Shown: positions 21,485 through 29,780 of the stretch, piece after piece
Layout of the letters: the number at the start of each line of letters is the position of its first letter
How positions within the stretch are numbered: the first letter of the stretch is position 1
NCBI GenBank assembly: GCA_963748985.1
Contig: CAVVKQ010000001.1
Coordinates: 315,776 to 379,775 of the forward strand
DNA from: RPQJ01 sp963748985
GTDB lineage: Bacteria; Pseudomonadota; Gammaproteobacteria; Steroidobacterales; Steroidobacteraceae
Direction of reading: 5' to 3'
Length of the DNA stretch: 64,000 nucleotides
Notes under the pieces: generated by a model
What the model saw: the letters and a program-made list of their open reading frames with translations, nothing else
Told to the model about the DNA's origin: nothing
The model's database searches: none
Program-made: the position numbers and the translations under genes

Positions 21485-21596
21485 TGCCAACTCCAGTTGT
21501 CGTGTCAAACCTGACTCCACCTTATCCTGCCTGCTTCCGTTGCGCGAGCCACGGTGAATACCGACTGACCCATTTCACATATTTGCCGCGCGCCAC

Positions 21597-21628
21597 CCAA
21601 TAAAAAGCCGGGCCCCGTGGCCCGGCTT
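21597..21628 (-). terminator. Rho-independent terminator after DUF4136 gene
   Basis: On the minus strand, stem AAGCCGGGCC-acgg-GGCCCGGCTT is followed by TTTTATT. It lies 33 bases past the stop of the DUF4136 gene and fits its orientation. Confidence 0.85.
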
Positions 21629-21661
21629 CGTCCCGCACCGCACGGGGCGGAGTAACGACTG

Positions 21662-22282
21662 CTACTTCTTCTCGACCGGCGCGACGGGGGCCGACTGCCC
21701 TGCGACGAACGGGTACTTGGCGAAAATTGCCGCTACCGCGTTGTTCAGGGTGCCCTCCTTGTCCTTCATCATCTTGGACGTGACGACGTCCTCGAGCCCG
21801 CCCTGGAACACGGCCTGGCGCTTCTCACGATCGATGACGTCCATGACCAGCGTGCCCACGTTGTAGCGGCGCGTCGTCACTTCCGTACCGCCGTAACCGT
21901 AGGCCCCGTAAGGTGCGCCGCCCCAGCCGCGATACCCGTACGACGGGCCGTAATACGGCGCTGGTGTCGACTGGATGTCGGTCTTCTCCTCGAGCTTGCC
22001 CTTGAAGTTGAGCAGCAGGTCCGGGTTGTCGGACCTGGTGTAGCCGCGCGCTTCCATTTCGCGCGCCGCCGCCTGCTGCAGCATCTGCTGGGCGATCGAC
22101 TGGAACTCGGCAGGGTTGCCGCTGGAAGCCGAGAGGAAGTTGTAGGTCTTGTACTTACCGAAGTCGGCGGCACGGTCGTAGTCGCCGCGAACGTCGGGAC
22201 CGCTGGCGCAACCGCCGGCAAGCGCTGCCGCCGCCACGACGGCCGCGACGAACGGCATGCGGGTCAAACGTAGATTGAACAT
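21662..22282 (-). CDS. DUF4136 domain-containing lipoprotein
   Basis: This is a 206-residue protein. The signal peptide ends in LAGGC. The mature part starts SGPDVRGDYDRAADFGKYKTYNFL, the hallmark of DUF4136 lipoproteins. Then come a helical segment, a Tyr/Gly-rich loop (YYGPSYGYRGWGG) and VGTLVMDVIDREKRQAVFQGG. Family members are envelope proteins of unknown role. It is the last gene of a row of three small envelope genes and is followed by a clear terminator. Confidence 0.88.
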   Translation of the reverse strand: MFNLRLTRMPFVAAVVAAAALAGGCASGPDVRGDYDRAADFGKYKTYNFLSASSGNPAEFQSIAQQMLQQAAAREMEARGYTRSDNPDLLLNFKGKLEEKTDIQSTPAPYYGPSYGYRGWGGAPYGAYGYGGTEVTTRRYNVGTLVMDVIDREKRQAVFQGGLEDVVTSKMMKDKEGTLNNAVAAIFAKYPFVAGQSAPVAPVEKK

Positions 22283-22300
22283 GAATGGCTACCTCGCGGA

Positions 22301-22774
22301 TTACTTGGCGAGCGGAATACCCTGGATGCTCGGCAGGCGCAGCAGCGTGTTCAGCTTGTTCTCGACCTGCACGAAACGCAGCACCCTGGCCGTTGGCAGG
22401 ACTTTGTCCAGCCTCTTGGCCGTGGACTTGACCAGTGCCAGCTCATCGTCCTGCAGCTTGAACCAGTCCTTCAGCAGGCCCTTGGCGGCGTCGTCGGTCA
22501 TGGAGTCGTAGTTGGAGGAGTAGGCATTGATCAGATCGACGCCGCGCTGCATCAGCTCCTTGCGGTCGGCCTGGTAGGCGTCGTAGATCGGCGTGAACGC
22601 GGTCATCTGAGCGTCATCGAGCGCCATGGCCTTGAGCACCACCGCGCGCTTGTCGGCCTGGATCTGCGCGATCAGCTGCTGTGTGTCGTCGTAGGTCGAC
22701 TGCGCCTGTGCAGTGAACGGCGCCGCGATTGACAGCAGTGCAGTGGCGGCAAGGGCGATCTTGAGACTCTTCAT
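22301..22774 (-). CDS. Secreted helical protein, paralogue of the next gene upstream
   Basis: This is a 157-residue protein with a cleavable signal peptide (MKSLKIALAATALLSIAAPFTAQA). The mature chain is all-helical and charged. It shares with the neighbouring 22802-23284 product the pattern DKRAVxxxxxxL(D/T)xAxxxxFxPxYDxY, a central DDYxxxY/SSNYDSMTDDxA block and a C-terminal LRxxQxExxLxxxxR. A periplasmic role is likely. A distant Spy/CpxP-like fold is possible but was not shown. Confidence 0.7.
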   Translation of the reverse strand: MKSLKIALAATALLSIAAPFTAQAQSTYDDTQQLIAQIQADKRAVVLKAMALDDAQMTAFTPIYDAYQADRKELMQRGVDLINAYSSNYDSMTDDAAKGLLKDWFKLQDDELALVKSTAKRLDKVLPTARVLRFVQVENKLNTLLRLPSIQGIPLAK

Positions 22775-22801
22775 GTTGGGGCTCCGTGGATCCTGGTTTG
22801 C

Positions 22802-23284
22802 TTACTGTGCGAGTGGGATCAGGCCGTAGACGTCGCGACGGATCATGTTGTCCAGACGAGTCTCGATCTGCGCGTAACGCAGCGCCTTCACCGGTGGCAG
22901 CGCCTTGGCTACTTTCTTCGTGTATGTCTGCTTGAGGGCCTCGCGGTCCTTCTCGATCTGCATCTTCTTCTTGAGCATTGCCGTGGCGTCGGCGTCGGTC
23001 ATCGCGCCGTACTTGGCGGCGTAGTCGTCGACCAGCGCGAGAAATTCGTCGTTGAGCTTCTTGGCCTTGCCTTCGTATTCGTCGTAGACCGGCCAGAAGG
23101 CGTGGCTCTCCGCATCCGTCAGCTGCAGGTTCTGCGCGTAGACCGCGCGCTTGTCGGTCATGACCTGCTTGAGGATGATCTGCTCATCCGTCTTGACGCT
23201 CTGCGCCGCAGGGGCAGCCTGCGCGTGGGTCAGGACGGGGAAGGCAGCGACGGTGAGCGCCACTGCAAGCGAAGCGATTTTCAT
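22802..23284 (-). CDS. Secreted helical protein, paralogue of 22301-22774
   Basis: This is a 160-residue protein with signal peptide MKIASLAVALTVAAFPVLTHAQA. The mature region is rich in Lys, Asp and Ala and predicted helical, with DKRAVYAQNLQLTDAES, FWPVYDEYEGKAKK and LRYAQIETRLDNMIRRD. The start at 23284 is set by the signal peptide. It probably forms an operon with the next two genes downstream. Function is unknown. Confidence 0.7.
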   Translation of the reverse strand: MKIASLAVALTVAAFPVLTHAQAAPAAQSVKTDEQIILKQVMTDKRAVYAQNLQLTDAESHAFWPVYDEYEGKAKKLNDEFLALVDDYAAKYGAMTDADATAMLKKKMQIEKDREALKQTYTKKVAKALPPVKALRYAQIETRLDNMIRRDVYGLIPLAQ

Positions 23285-23375
23285 GGGTTCCTGCCTGTTT
23301 GTTGGTGATCCAAGCCTCGGCTTGCACGATAGCGACGGCGTGCCGCTGCTCGCAAGGGGCCGGTAGAATTGTCGC

Positions 23376-23879
23376 ATGACGGCCCCCACCGATGTTGACC
23401 TGCAGCAGTTGGCCCGGTCCGTGGGGGAGCGTTTACAAGCCCGCGCCGGGACGCTCGTCACGGCCGAGTCCTGTACCGGCGGCTGGATCGCCAAAGCGTG
23501 CACGGACGTGGCCGGCAGTTCGCGCTGGTTTCAAGGTGGGGTGGTTGCCTACTCGAACCCCCTCAAGGTCGCGTTCCTTGACGTGCCGGAGGGTCTGCTC
23601 GAGCAGCACGGTGCCGTGAGCGAGCCGGTCGTACGGGCGATGGCGGCGGGGGTCCTGGCGCGTACCGGCAGTACCGTGGCCGTCGCCGTGAGCGGGGTGG
23701 CTGGACCGGACGGCGGTACGGTCGATAAACCCGCAGGGACGGTCTGGCTGGCCTGGGCCTGGCGCGAACAGGACGGTTCGTTGCGAACCGAGACACGCTG
23801 CGAACGGTTCCCGGGCGGGCGCGACGAGGTGCGGCGCTGGACGGTCCGATGCGCGCTGGACCGACTGCTCGCCGCATGA
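23376..23879 (+). CDS. pncC: Nicotinamide-nucleotide amidohydrolase (CinA C-terminal family)
   Basis: This 167-residue protein matches the stand-alone CinA C-terminal domain, which deamidates NMN to nicotinate mononucleotide in pyridine nucleotide recycling. TAESCTGGWIAK carries the catalytic Ser/Thr pocket, and AVSGVAGPDGGTVDKPAGTVW is the second signature. Length and start are normal. The stop overlaps the next start (ATGA), and the run pncC-thpR-recA-recX-alaS fits the usual recA neighbourhood of gammaproteobacteria. Confidence 0.92.
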   Translation: MTAPTDVDLQQLARSVGERLQARAGTLVTAESCTGGWIAKACTDVAGSSRWFQGGVVAYSNPLKVAFLDVPEGLLEQHGAVSEPVVRAMAAGVLARTGSTVAVAVSGVAGPDGGTVDKPAGTVWLAWAWREQDGSLRTETRCERFPGGRDEVRRWTVRCALDRLLAA

Positions 23880-24406
23880 GCGACCGGCTCTTTTTCGCGC
23901 TCTGGCCCGATCCCGCCGTGCTGCAGGCGCTGCGTGCGCGCATCGATGAGATCGCGGCCTCGATCCAGGGCAAACTGCAGCGTCCCGACCAGTGGCACGT
24001 CACGCTCGAGTTCATGGGCCAGGTTCCCCACAACCGGCAGCCTGCGCTGCGGGCCGCCGCCGACCGTGTGAGAAGAACGCCGTTCATGATCGAGTTCGAT
24101 CGGGTCGAGCACTGGTGCAAGCCGCAAGTCTTGTGCCTCGTGGCGAGTCGCGCGCCAAAGGGGCTCGCAGCGCTCGTCACCCAGTTGCGCGTGGAGCTCG
24201 CCGCGGAAGGTTTCGCGATAGAGGCGCGACCATTCCGCCCACACGTGACGCTCGCACGCAGAGTGCGATCAGCCGCGGATTCCCTGCTCGAGCCACCGCT
24301 TTCGTGGCGTGCCGACGGCTTTGCGCTCGTGCGCTCCGTGACCGATCCGGCAGGCTCACGCTATGAGCCTCTGCACTGGTGGAATCACGCGGTCGAAGGC
24401 GGCTGA
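23876..24406 (+). CDS. thpR: RNA 2',3'-cyclic phosphodiesterase
   Basis: This is a 176-residue protein of the 2H phosphoesterase family (LigT/ThpR). Both catalytic HxT motifs are present, WHVTLEFMG near residue 40 and RPHVTLARR near residue 125. It starts with the family pattern RLFFALWP. It would hydrolyse 2',3'-cyclic phosphates on RNA, although in vivo substrates are uncertain. It is translationally coupled to pncC. Confidence 0.92.
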   Translation: MSDRLFFALWPDPAVLQALRARIDEIAASIQGKLQRPDQWHVTLEFMGQVPHNRQPALRAAADRVRRTPFMIEFDRVEHWCKPQVLCLVASRAPKGLAALVTQLRVELAAEGFAIEARPFRPHVTLARRVRSAADSLLEPPLSWRADGFALVRSVTDPAGSRYEPLHWWNHAVEGG

Positions 24407-24491
24407 GAATCCGGTGATTCCTGGCAATTTTTCGGACCGCCTGCGGGCAGGGCTGTGGAATAATGCAGCCATTCCGCTGATCTCCTTTCAC

Positions 24492-24511
24492 GAGCCGGGC
24501 TGACCCGGCTC
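24492..24511 (+). promoter_or_regulatory. Hairpin in the recA leader
   Basis: A perfect 8-bp stem (GAGCCGGG-ctga-CCCGGCTC) lies 26 bases before the recA start codon. It has no T-tract. It could end the thpR transcript or affect the recA leader. No LexA box of the CTGT-N8-ACAG type was recognised here. Confidence 0.4.
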
Positions 24512-24536
24512 CCACGCCTGACTCACGAGCAACGCA

Positions 24537-25565
24537 ATGGAAGAAAACCGCAAGAAGGCCCTGGTCGCAGCGCTCGGCCAGATCGAGAAGCAGTTCGGCA
24601 AGGGCTCGGTCATGCGCCTTGGCGACTCCAACAGCTACGACGTCGAAGTCGTCTCCACGGGCTCGCTCGGGCTCGATATCGCGCTCGGCGTCGGTGGCCT
24701 GCCGAAAGGCCGCGTCATCGAGATCTACGGGCCGGAATCTTCCGGCAAGACCACGCTCGCGCTCACCGTCGTCGCGCAGGTGCAGCGTAACGGCGGCACG
24801 GCCGCCTTCGTCGATGCCGAGCACGCGCTCGACCCTGCCTACGCCGAGAAACTTGGCGTGGACGTCAACGAGCTGCTCGTGTCGCAGCCGGACAACGGCG
24901 AGCAGGCGCTCGAGATCACCGACATGCTGGTCCGCTCGAACGCGGTCGATATCGTCGTCGTCGATTCCGTCGCCGCACTCACGCCGAAGGCCGAAATCGA
25001 AGGCGAGATGGGCGACATGCAGATGGGCGCGCAGGCACGCCTCATGTCGCAAGCGCTGCGCAAGCTCACCGGCAACATCAAGCGCTCGAACACGATCGTC
25101 ATCTTCATCAACCAGATCCGCATGAAGATCGGCGTGATGTTCGGCAATCCCGAGACCACCACTGGCGGCAACGCACTCAAGTTCTACGCGTCCGTCCGTC
25201 TCGACATCCGCCGCATCGGCGCGATCAAGCAGGGCGAGGAAGTCGTCGGCAACCAGACGCGCGTCAAGGTCGTGAAGAACAAGGTCGCGCCACCGTTCCG
25301 CGAGGCCGAGTTCGAGATCATGTACGGCGTCGGCATCTCGCGCGAAGGCGAGATCATCGAACTCGGCGTGGCACAGAGCATCATCGAGAAGTCCGGTTCG
25401 TGGTACGCCTACAAGGGCGAGCGCATCGGCCAGGGCAAGGAAAACGTCCGTACGTACCTCACCCAGCACCCGGACACTGCGCGCGAAATCGAAACCGCCG
25501 TCCGGGCCAGGTTGCTGGTTCCGAAGAAGGGCGAGGCGGCCGCAGGTGAGGCGTCGGAAGCCTGA
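24537..25565 (+). CDS. recA: Recombinase RecA
   Basis: This 342-residue protein forms the ATP-dependent filament on single-stranded DNA for homologous recombination and SOS induction. The Walker A GPESSGKT lies near residue 67. VVDSVAALTPKAE is the Walker B strand. Loop L2 is in the GNPETTTGGNALKFYASVRLD region. The C-terminal domain ends in an acidic tail (GEAAAGEASEA). The length is slightly short of E. coli's 353, as is common. The 3' end overlaps recX by 20 bases. Confidence 0.98.
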   Translation: MEENRKKALVAALGQIEKQFGKGSVMRLGDSNSYDVEVVSTGSLGLDIALGVGGLPKGRVIEIYGPESSGKTTLALTVVAQVQRNGGTAAFVDAEHALDPAYAEKLGVDVNELLVSQPDNGEQALEITDMLVRSNAVDIVVVDSVAALTPKAEIEGEMGDMQMGAQARLMSQALRKLTGNIKRSNTIVIFINQIRMKIGVMFGNPETTTGGNALKFYASVRLDIRRIGAIKQGEEVVGNQTRVKVVKNKVAPPFREAEFEIMYGVGISREGEIIELGVAQSIIEKSGSWYAYKGERIGQGKENVRTYLTQHPDTAREIETAVRARLLVPKKGEAAAGEASEA

Positions 25566-26043
25566 GCCAGGGGCGGCGGCGGAGGCGGATCAACGCACCG
25601 TCCAGACCGCGGCCTACGCCTTGCTTGCGGGGCGTGACTTCAGCCGTCACGAACTGACCGAGCGCCTGCTCCGCAAGGGGTATGGCGCTGCAGTCGTCGA
25701 GGCGGCGGTGGCCGCCATCGTGCAGGAAGGTTTCCTGCGCGAAGAACGGTTTGCCGAACAGTTCGTTACCCAGCGTGCGGGGCGCGGACAGGGGCCGCTG
25801 CGCGTCCGCTCAGGTCTGCGCGAGCGCGGCGTCGAACCCGAAACGATCGACCAGGCACTCGACACAACGGCAACGGACTGGATCCAGACGGCCCGGGAAG
25901 CACGCCGTCGCAAGTTCGGGTTGTCACCTCCAGCCGACTACCGTGAACGTGCAAAACAGGCACGCTTCCTCCAATATCGCGGGTTTTCTTCGGACCAGAT
26001 CCGGGCCGCCCTTGGCCCCGGCGACGATGACCCAGACTTATGA
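25546..26043 (+). CDS. recX: Regulatory protein RecX
   Basis: This is a 165-residue helical protein that modulates RecA filaments. It shows the RecX three-helix repeats, including YALLAGRDFSRHELTERLLRKG, GFLREERFAEQFV and a final FLQYRGFSSDQIRAAL. The GTG at 25546 lies inside the end of recA. The stop overlaps the alaS start (ATGA). This position directly after recA is the standard one. Confidence 0.93.
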   Translation: MRRRKPEPGAAAEADQRTVQTAAYALLAGRDFSRHELTERLLRKGYGAAVVEAAVAAIVQEGFLREERFAEQFVTQRAGRGQGPLRVRSGLRERGVEPETIDQALDTTATDWIQTAREARRRKFGLSPPADYRERAKQARFLQYRGFSSDQIRAALGPGDDDPDL

Positions 26044-28679
26044 CAAGCACGACCCAGGCTCCAGCCCGCTTCATGACCAGCGCGCAGCTGCGCGCGGCGT
26101 TCCTCGATTTTTTCAAGGATCGCGGCCACGCCGTCGTGCCGTCGAGCTCGCTCGTGCCCGGCAACGACCCGACGCTGCTCTTCACCAACGCGGGCATGGT
26201 CCAGTTCAAGGACCTCTTCCTCGGCAAGGAAAAGCGCAGCTACGTGCGTGCAGCGACGTCGCAGCGTTGCGTGCGTGCCGGCGGCAAGCACAACGACCTC
26301 GAGAATGTCGGTTACACGTCGCGGCACCACACGTTCTTCGAGATGCTGGGCAACTTCAGTTTTGGCGACTACTTCAAGCAGGACGCGATCCGCTTCGCCT
26401 GGGATTTCATCACCGGCACGCTTGGCATTGCGCCATCGAAGCTCTGGGTCACCGTGTTCGACGAAGACGACGGCGCCGCTGAAATCTGGCTGAACGAAAT
26501 CGGCGTCGACCCCGCGCGCCTGACGCGGATGGGTGCCAAGTCGAATTTCTGGGCGATGGGCGACACGGGCCCGTGCGGTCCGTGCACCGAAATCTTCTAC
26601 GACCACGGTCCCGACGTAGCCGGCGGTCCGCCGGGTTCGCCCGACGAGGACGGCGATCGCTTCGTCGAGATCTGGAACCTCGTGTTCATGCAGTTCGACC
26701 GCGCGGCCGACGGCACGATGACGCCGCTGCCGAAGCCGTCGGTGGACACGGGGATGGGCCTGGAGCGTGTCTCGGCCGTCATGCAGGGTGTGCACAGCAA
26801 TTACGAGATCGACCTGTTCCGCAACCTGATCGCGGCGGCGGCGAAAGCCACGGTTACCACCGATCTCGCCTCGAACTCGCTGCGTGTAATTGCCGACCAC
26901 GTGCGCGCCACGTCGTTCCTGATCGTTGACGGCGTGCTACCGTCGAATGAAGGCCGCGGCTACGTGCTGCGCCGGATCATGCGTCGCGCGATCCGCCATG
27001 GCTTCATGCTCGGCCAGCGCCAGCCGTTTTTCCACACGCTGGTGCGAACGCTCGAGCAGGAGATGGGTGCTGCTTATCCTGAGCTGACGGCACAGCGTGC
27101 GCACATCGAGAAGGTCATCCTGCAGGAGGAGGAACGTTTCGCCGAAACGCTGGCGCAGGGCATGACGTTGCTCGACACCGCGATCGGCACGCTCGGCGGC
27201 AAGCAGGAAATTCCAGGTGAGACCGTGTTCCGCCTCTACGACACCTACGGCTTCCCGGTCGACCTCACCAACGACATCGCGCGCGAGCGCGGTCTCTCGA
27301 TCGACGAGCCGGGGTTCGAGGCCGCGATGAATGCGCAGCGCGCGATGTCGCGTGCCGCCAGCAAGTTCAACGTCGACCTGCGTGGCGACTTGAGTGTCGA
27401 CAGCCACACTGCGTTCGTCGGCTATGACGGCGAGACCGGCCAGGGTCGAGTCGTCGCGATATTCCGTGGCAAGGACGCCGTCACCGAACTGCAGGCGGGC
27501 GAGGAGGGCCAGGTCGTCCTCGACGTCACGCCGTTCTACGCCGAGAGTGGCGGCCAGGTAGGTGACGCCGGCAAACTCTCGACGCCCACTGCCCACTTTG
27601 CGGTCACGGACACACAGAAGCTCGGCAAGGCGCACGTCCACGTCGGCAAGCTTGCAGCCGGCACGCTGAAGGTTGGCGATACGGTTGTTGCAACGGTGGA
27701 TGGCGTGCGCCGCGATGCTACCCGCGCGAATCACTCCGCCACGCACCTGCTGCACGCGGCGTTGCGCGAGGTCCTGGGTATGCACGTCACGCAGAAGGGC
27801 TCACTGGTCGCACCCGATCGCCTGCGTTTCGATTTCTCGCATTATTCGGGAGTCACGCCTGAAGAGTTGCAGCGGGTCGAGGCGATCGTGAATGCGGAAG
27901 TGCGCAAGAACGCCGACACCGAAACCAATGTCATGGATTTCGACGCCGCGGTGGCCGCGGGGGCGATGGCGCTGTTCGGCGAGAAGTACGAAGACAAGGT
28001 GCGCGTGCTGCGCATCGGTTCCTATTCGACCGAACTCTGCGGTGGCACCCATGTGCGCCGCGCCGGCGACATCGGCCTGTTCAAGATCGTGAGCGAAGGC
28101 GGCGTTGCAGCCGGCGTGCGACGCATCGAAGCGGTCACAGGCGAGGGCGCTTACCAGCACGTGGTCGAAACAGACCACAAGCTGCGCGACGTGGCTGGAC
28201 TCGTTCGTGGCTCGCGCGACGACGTCGAAGACAAGGTCAGGCAGTTGCTCGACCGCGCACGCCGCATGGAAAAAGAGATCGCGCAGTTGAAGGAAAAGCT
28301 GGCGAGCGGCAGCGGTCGCGACATGGCAGCCGAAGCGTTGACAATCGGCAACGGCGTGAAGCTCGTCGCCGCAAGCGTCGAAGGCGCGGATGCTGCCGCA
28401 CTGCGCACGGCCGTGGATCAGCTTAAGAACAAGCTCGGCAGCGCGATAATCGTGCTGGGTTCATCCGCAGGCGAAGACAAAGTGGCGCTCATTGCGGGCG
28501 TCACGGACGACCTCACGGCGCGTGTGAAGGCGGGCGACATCGTCAATCACGTGGCGAAGCAGGTTGGCGGCAAGGGCGGCGGTCGCGCCGATCTCGCGCA
28601 GGCCGGTGGCACGCAACCGGGCAACCTTGCCGCTGCGCTGAAGGGCTTGGCGGCATGGCTCGCTCCGCAAGTGTCCTGA
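26040..28679 (+). CDS. alaS: Alanyl-tRNA synthetase
   Basis: This is an 879-residue class II synthetase that charges tRNA-Ala. The aminoacylation domain starts with SAQLRAAFLDFFKDRGH and contains PSSSLVPGNDPTLLFTNAGM. The editing domain has both zinc/active-site elements, NHSATHLLHAALR (HxxxH) and CGGTHV (CxxxH). A coiled-coil and the C-Ala domain end in GGRADLAQAGG. Length and start are normal, and no frame breaks were seen. It is translationally coupled to recX. Confidence 0.98.
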   Translation: MTSTTQAPARFMTSAQLRAAFLDFFKDRGHAVVPSSSLVPGNDPTLLFTNAGMVQFKDLFLGKEKRSYVRAATSQRCVRAGGKHNDLENVGYTSRHHTFFEMLGNFSFGDYFKQDAIRFAWDFITGTLGIAPSKLWVTVFDEDDGAAEIWLNEIGVDPARLTRMGAKSNFWAMGDTGPCGPCTEIFYDHGPDVAGGPPGSPDEDGDRFVEIWNLVFMQFDRAADGTMTPLPKPSVDTGMGLERVSAVMQGVHSNYEIDLFRNLIAAAAKATVTTDLASNSLRVIADHVRATSFLIVDGVLPSNEGRGYVLRRIMRRAIRHGFMLGQRQPFFHTLVRTLEQEMGAAYPELTAQRAHIEKVILQEEERFAETLAQGMTLLDTAIGTLGGKQEIPGETVFRLYDTYGFPVDLTNDIARERGLSIDEPGFEAAMNAQRAMSRAASKFNVDLRGDLSVDSHTAFVGYDGETGQGRVVAIFRGKDAVTELQAGEEGQVVLDVTPFYAESGGQVGDAGKLSTPTAHFAVTDTQKLGKAHVHVGKLAAGTLKVGDTVVATVDGVRRDATRANHSATHLLHAALREVLGMHVTQKGSLVAPDRLRFDFSHYSGVTPEELQRVEAIVNAEVRKNADTETNVMDFDAAVAAGAMALFGEKYEDKVRVLRIGSYSTELCGGTHVRRAGDIGLFKIVSEGGVAAGVRRIEAVTGEGAYQHVVETDHKLRDVAGLVRGSRDDVEDKVRQLLDRARRMEKEIAQLKEKLASGSGRDMAAEALTIGNGVKLVAASVEGADAAALRTAVDQLKNKLGSAIIVLGSSAGEDKVALIAGVTDDLTARVKAGDIVNHVAKQVGGKGGGRADLAQAGGTQPGNLAAALKGLAAWLAPQVS

Positions 28680-28925
28680 TGCGCTGACGTTTCGCTCATT
28701 GCGCGGGCACGATTCGAAAGCCGTTTCTTTGGATGAGAAAGAAAATTTTGCATCCAGAATGGCCGAATCGCGGGTGAGCCCTTACTGACTTTTATCCGCG
28801 CGCGGCGTATCGTGCGCCCACGGAAAAGTCATGCATTTTTATGCACATACGCTGCCGCATGTGGATTCCGGGATGAAGGGACTCAAGTCCTGCGCGTACT
28901 CAGCCAGGCTGACCAGGAGATCTGC

Positions 28926-29189
28926 ATGTTGATACTCACGCGACGCGTAGGTGAGACCGTCATGATCGGTAACGACGTGACCGTCACCATACTTGGCGTA
29001 AAGGGCAACCAGGTGCGCGTCGGCGTCAACGCGCCGCGTGACGTTGCAGTGCACCGCGAAGAGATCTTCGAGCGCATCAAGCGCGAAGAACAGGACGGGA
29101 GCGGCACGACGTCGGTGCGTCCGGCCGCTGTGCGCTCGAACGGCAACGGCCATGCCGCCAATGGCATGGATAGCGAACCGTATCCCTGA
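28926..29189 (+). CDS. csrA: Carbon storage regulator CsrA (extended C-terminus)
   Basis: This is an RNA-binding dimer that controls translation and stability of target mRNAs. The N-terminal core MLILTRRVGETVMIG...VRVGVNAPRDVAVHREEIFERI is highly conserved. The protein is 87 residues long, against about 61 in E. coli. The extra tail, rich in Ser, Thr, Asn, Gly and Arg, looks disordered. The ATG at 28926 has AGGAGA just upstream. The roughly 245-base region between alaS and csrA should hold its promoter. Confidence 0.95.
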   Translation: MLILTRRVGETVMIGNDVTVTILGVKGNQVRVGVNAPRDVAVHREEIFERIKREEQDGSGTTSVRPAAVRSNGNGHAANGMDSEPYP

Positions 29190-29284
29190 ACCGAGAACCC
29201 CTGCGTCCGCTGACTGGCCATTTTCCGGCCCCAAGCTTTACGGGGCGGCTCCGGACGTTTATCCTTCGCGGCTCTCCTAAAAAC

Positions 29285-29375
29285 GGAGAGATGGCCGAGT
29301 GGTCGAAGGCGCGCCCCTGCTAAGGGCGTAAGGGTCAAAAGCCCTTCGAGGGTTCGAATCCCTCTCTCTCCGCCA
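29285..29375 (+). tRNA. tRNA-Ser (GCT)
   Basis: This is a 91-nt class II tRNA including encoded CCA. Acceptor stem GGAGAGA pairs with TCTCTCC, anticodon GCT lies at 29319-29321, a long variable arm follows, and the T-loop is GTTCGAATC. It follows csrA as in many gammaproteobacteria. Confidence 0.96.
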
Positions 29376-29388
29376 GGACATTCATAAC

Positions 29389-29465
29389 GCGCCCGTAGCT
29401 CAGTTGGATAGAGCGTCTGGCTACGAACCAGAAGGTCGGGAGTTCGAATCTCTCCGGGCGCACCA
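29389..29465 (+). tRNA. tRNA-Arg (ACG), island attachment gene
   Basis: This is a 77-nt tRNA including encoded CCA. Acceptor GCGCCCG pairs with CGGGCGC. Anticodon ACG is at 29423-29425. The D-loop and the T-arm (GTTCGAATC) are normal. From the anticodon loop (29421) onward its sequence is repeated exactly at 60738, which marks it as the likely attachment site of the island to its right. Confidence 0.97.
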
Positions 29466-29480
29466 GTGAAATGGAAAAGG
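29421..29480 (+). repeat. Left direct repeat (attL-like), 3' half of tRNA-Arg
   Basis: These 60 nt are identical to 60738-60797. The repeat starts in the anticodon loop, runs to the tRNA end and continues 15 nt beyond. A start in the anticodon loop is a known crossover position for tyrosine integrases that use tRNA genes. The two copies are 31,317 bp apart. Confidence 0.85.
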
Positions 29481-29678
29481 GGTCTTGCGAAAGCAGGACC
29501 CCTTTTTCATTTCACACGTTTGTCTACGGAGAGCCTTGAGAACTCCCGACGTCGTCGGGAGGTCGACAACCACGCGCAGCGTGGTTGGACGTTGTCGATT
29601 CGCGGCAGCGCATCGGCAACGGTCCCAACGGGACGGCCAGTAGCGGAGCGGGGCCGCCATCTCTCCGGGCGCACCAGT
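29448..29678 (+). mobile_element. ~210-bp hairpin-rich element bounded by tRNA-end repeats (copy A)
   Basis: Two copies of ATCTCTCCGGGCGCACCAGT (29448-29467 inside tRNA-Arg, 29659-29678 downstream) are 211 bp apart. Between them lie the tRNA terminator and then five hairpins: TCCCGAC/GTCGGGA (29544-29560), CAACCACGC/GCGTGGTTG (29567-29587), a 10-bp stem at 29590-29621, GTCCC/GGGAC (29622-29634) and CGGCC/GGCCG (29634-29656). No ORF is convincing. The same arrangement, spaced 210 bp, occurs at 60765-60994. It may be a mini-island or satellite inserted at the tRNA end, a structured RNA, or both. Confidence 0.7.
29466..29515 (+). terminator. tRNA-Arg terminator with GAAA tetraloop
   Basis: A nearly perfect long stem (GTGAAATG...AGGGGTC with GACCCC...CATTTCAC) closes on a GAAA tetraloop, with an internal T-run. 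The second copy at 60783-60830 keeps the pairing with different inner bases and a GCAA loop. Confidence 0.85.
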
Positions 29679-29780
29679 AAATCTGCGGTCCCTCGCTTTA
29701 CGCGGGGTGCACCGCGGGGTTCTCGTGGACCCGCGCCTGGCTCGACTCGTCGCGCAAAACCCAGATCTTGGGATCAGCCT

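Noticed and set aside
24400..24536. Possible LexA/SOS box before recA
   Set aside because: No CTGT-N8-ACAG or other known box was clear, so no operator was called, although SOS control is expected biologically.
29700..29780. Possible CRISPR or further repeats after the left element
   Set aside because: Only short GC-rich partial repeats, with no regular spacing or spacers.
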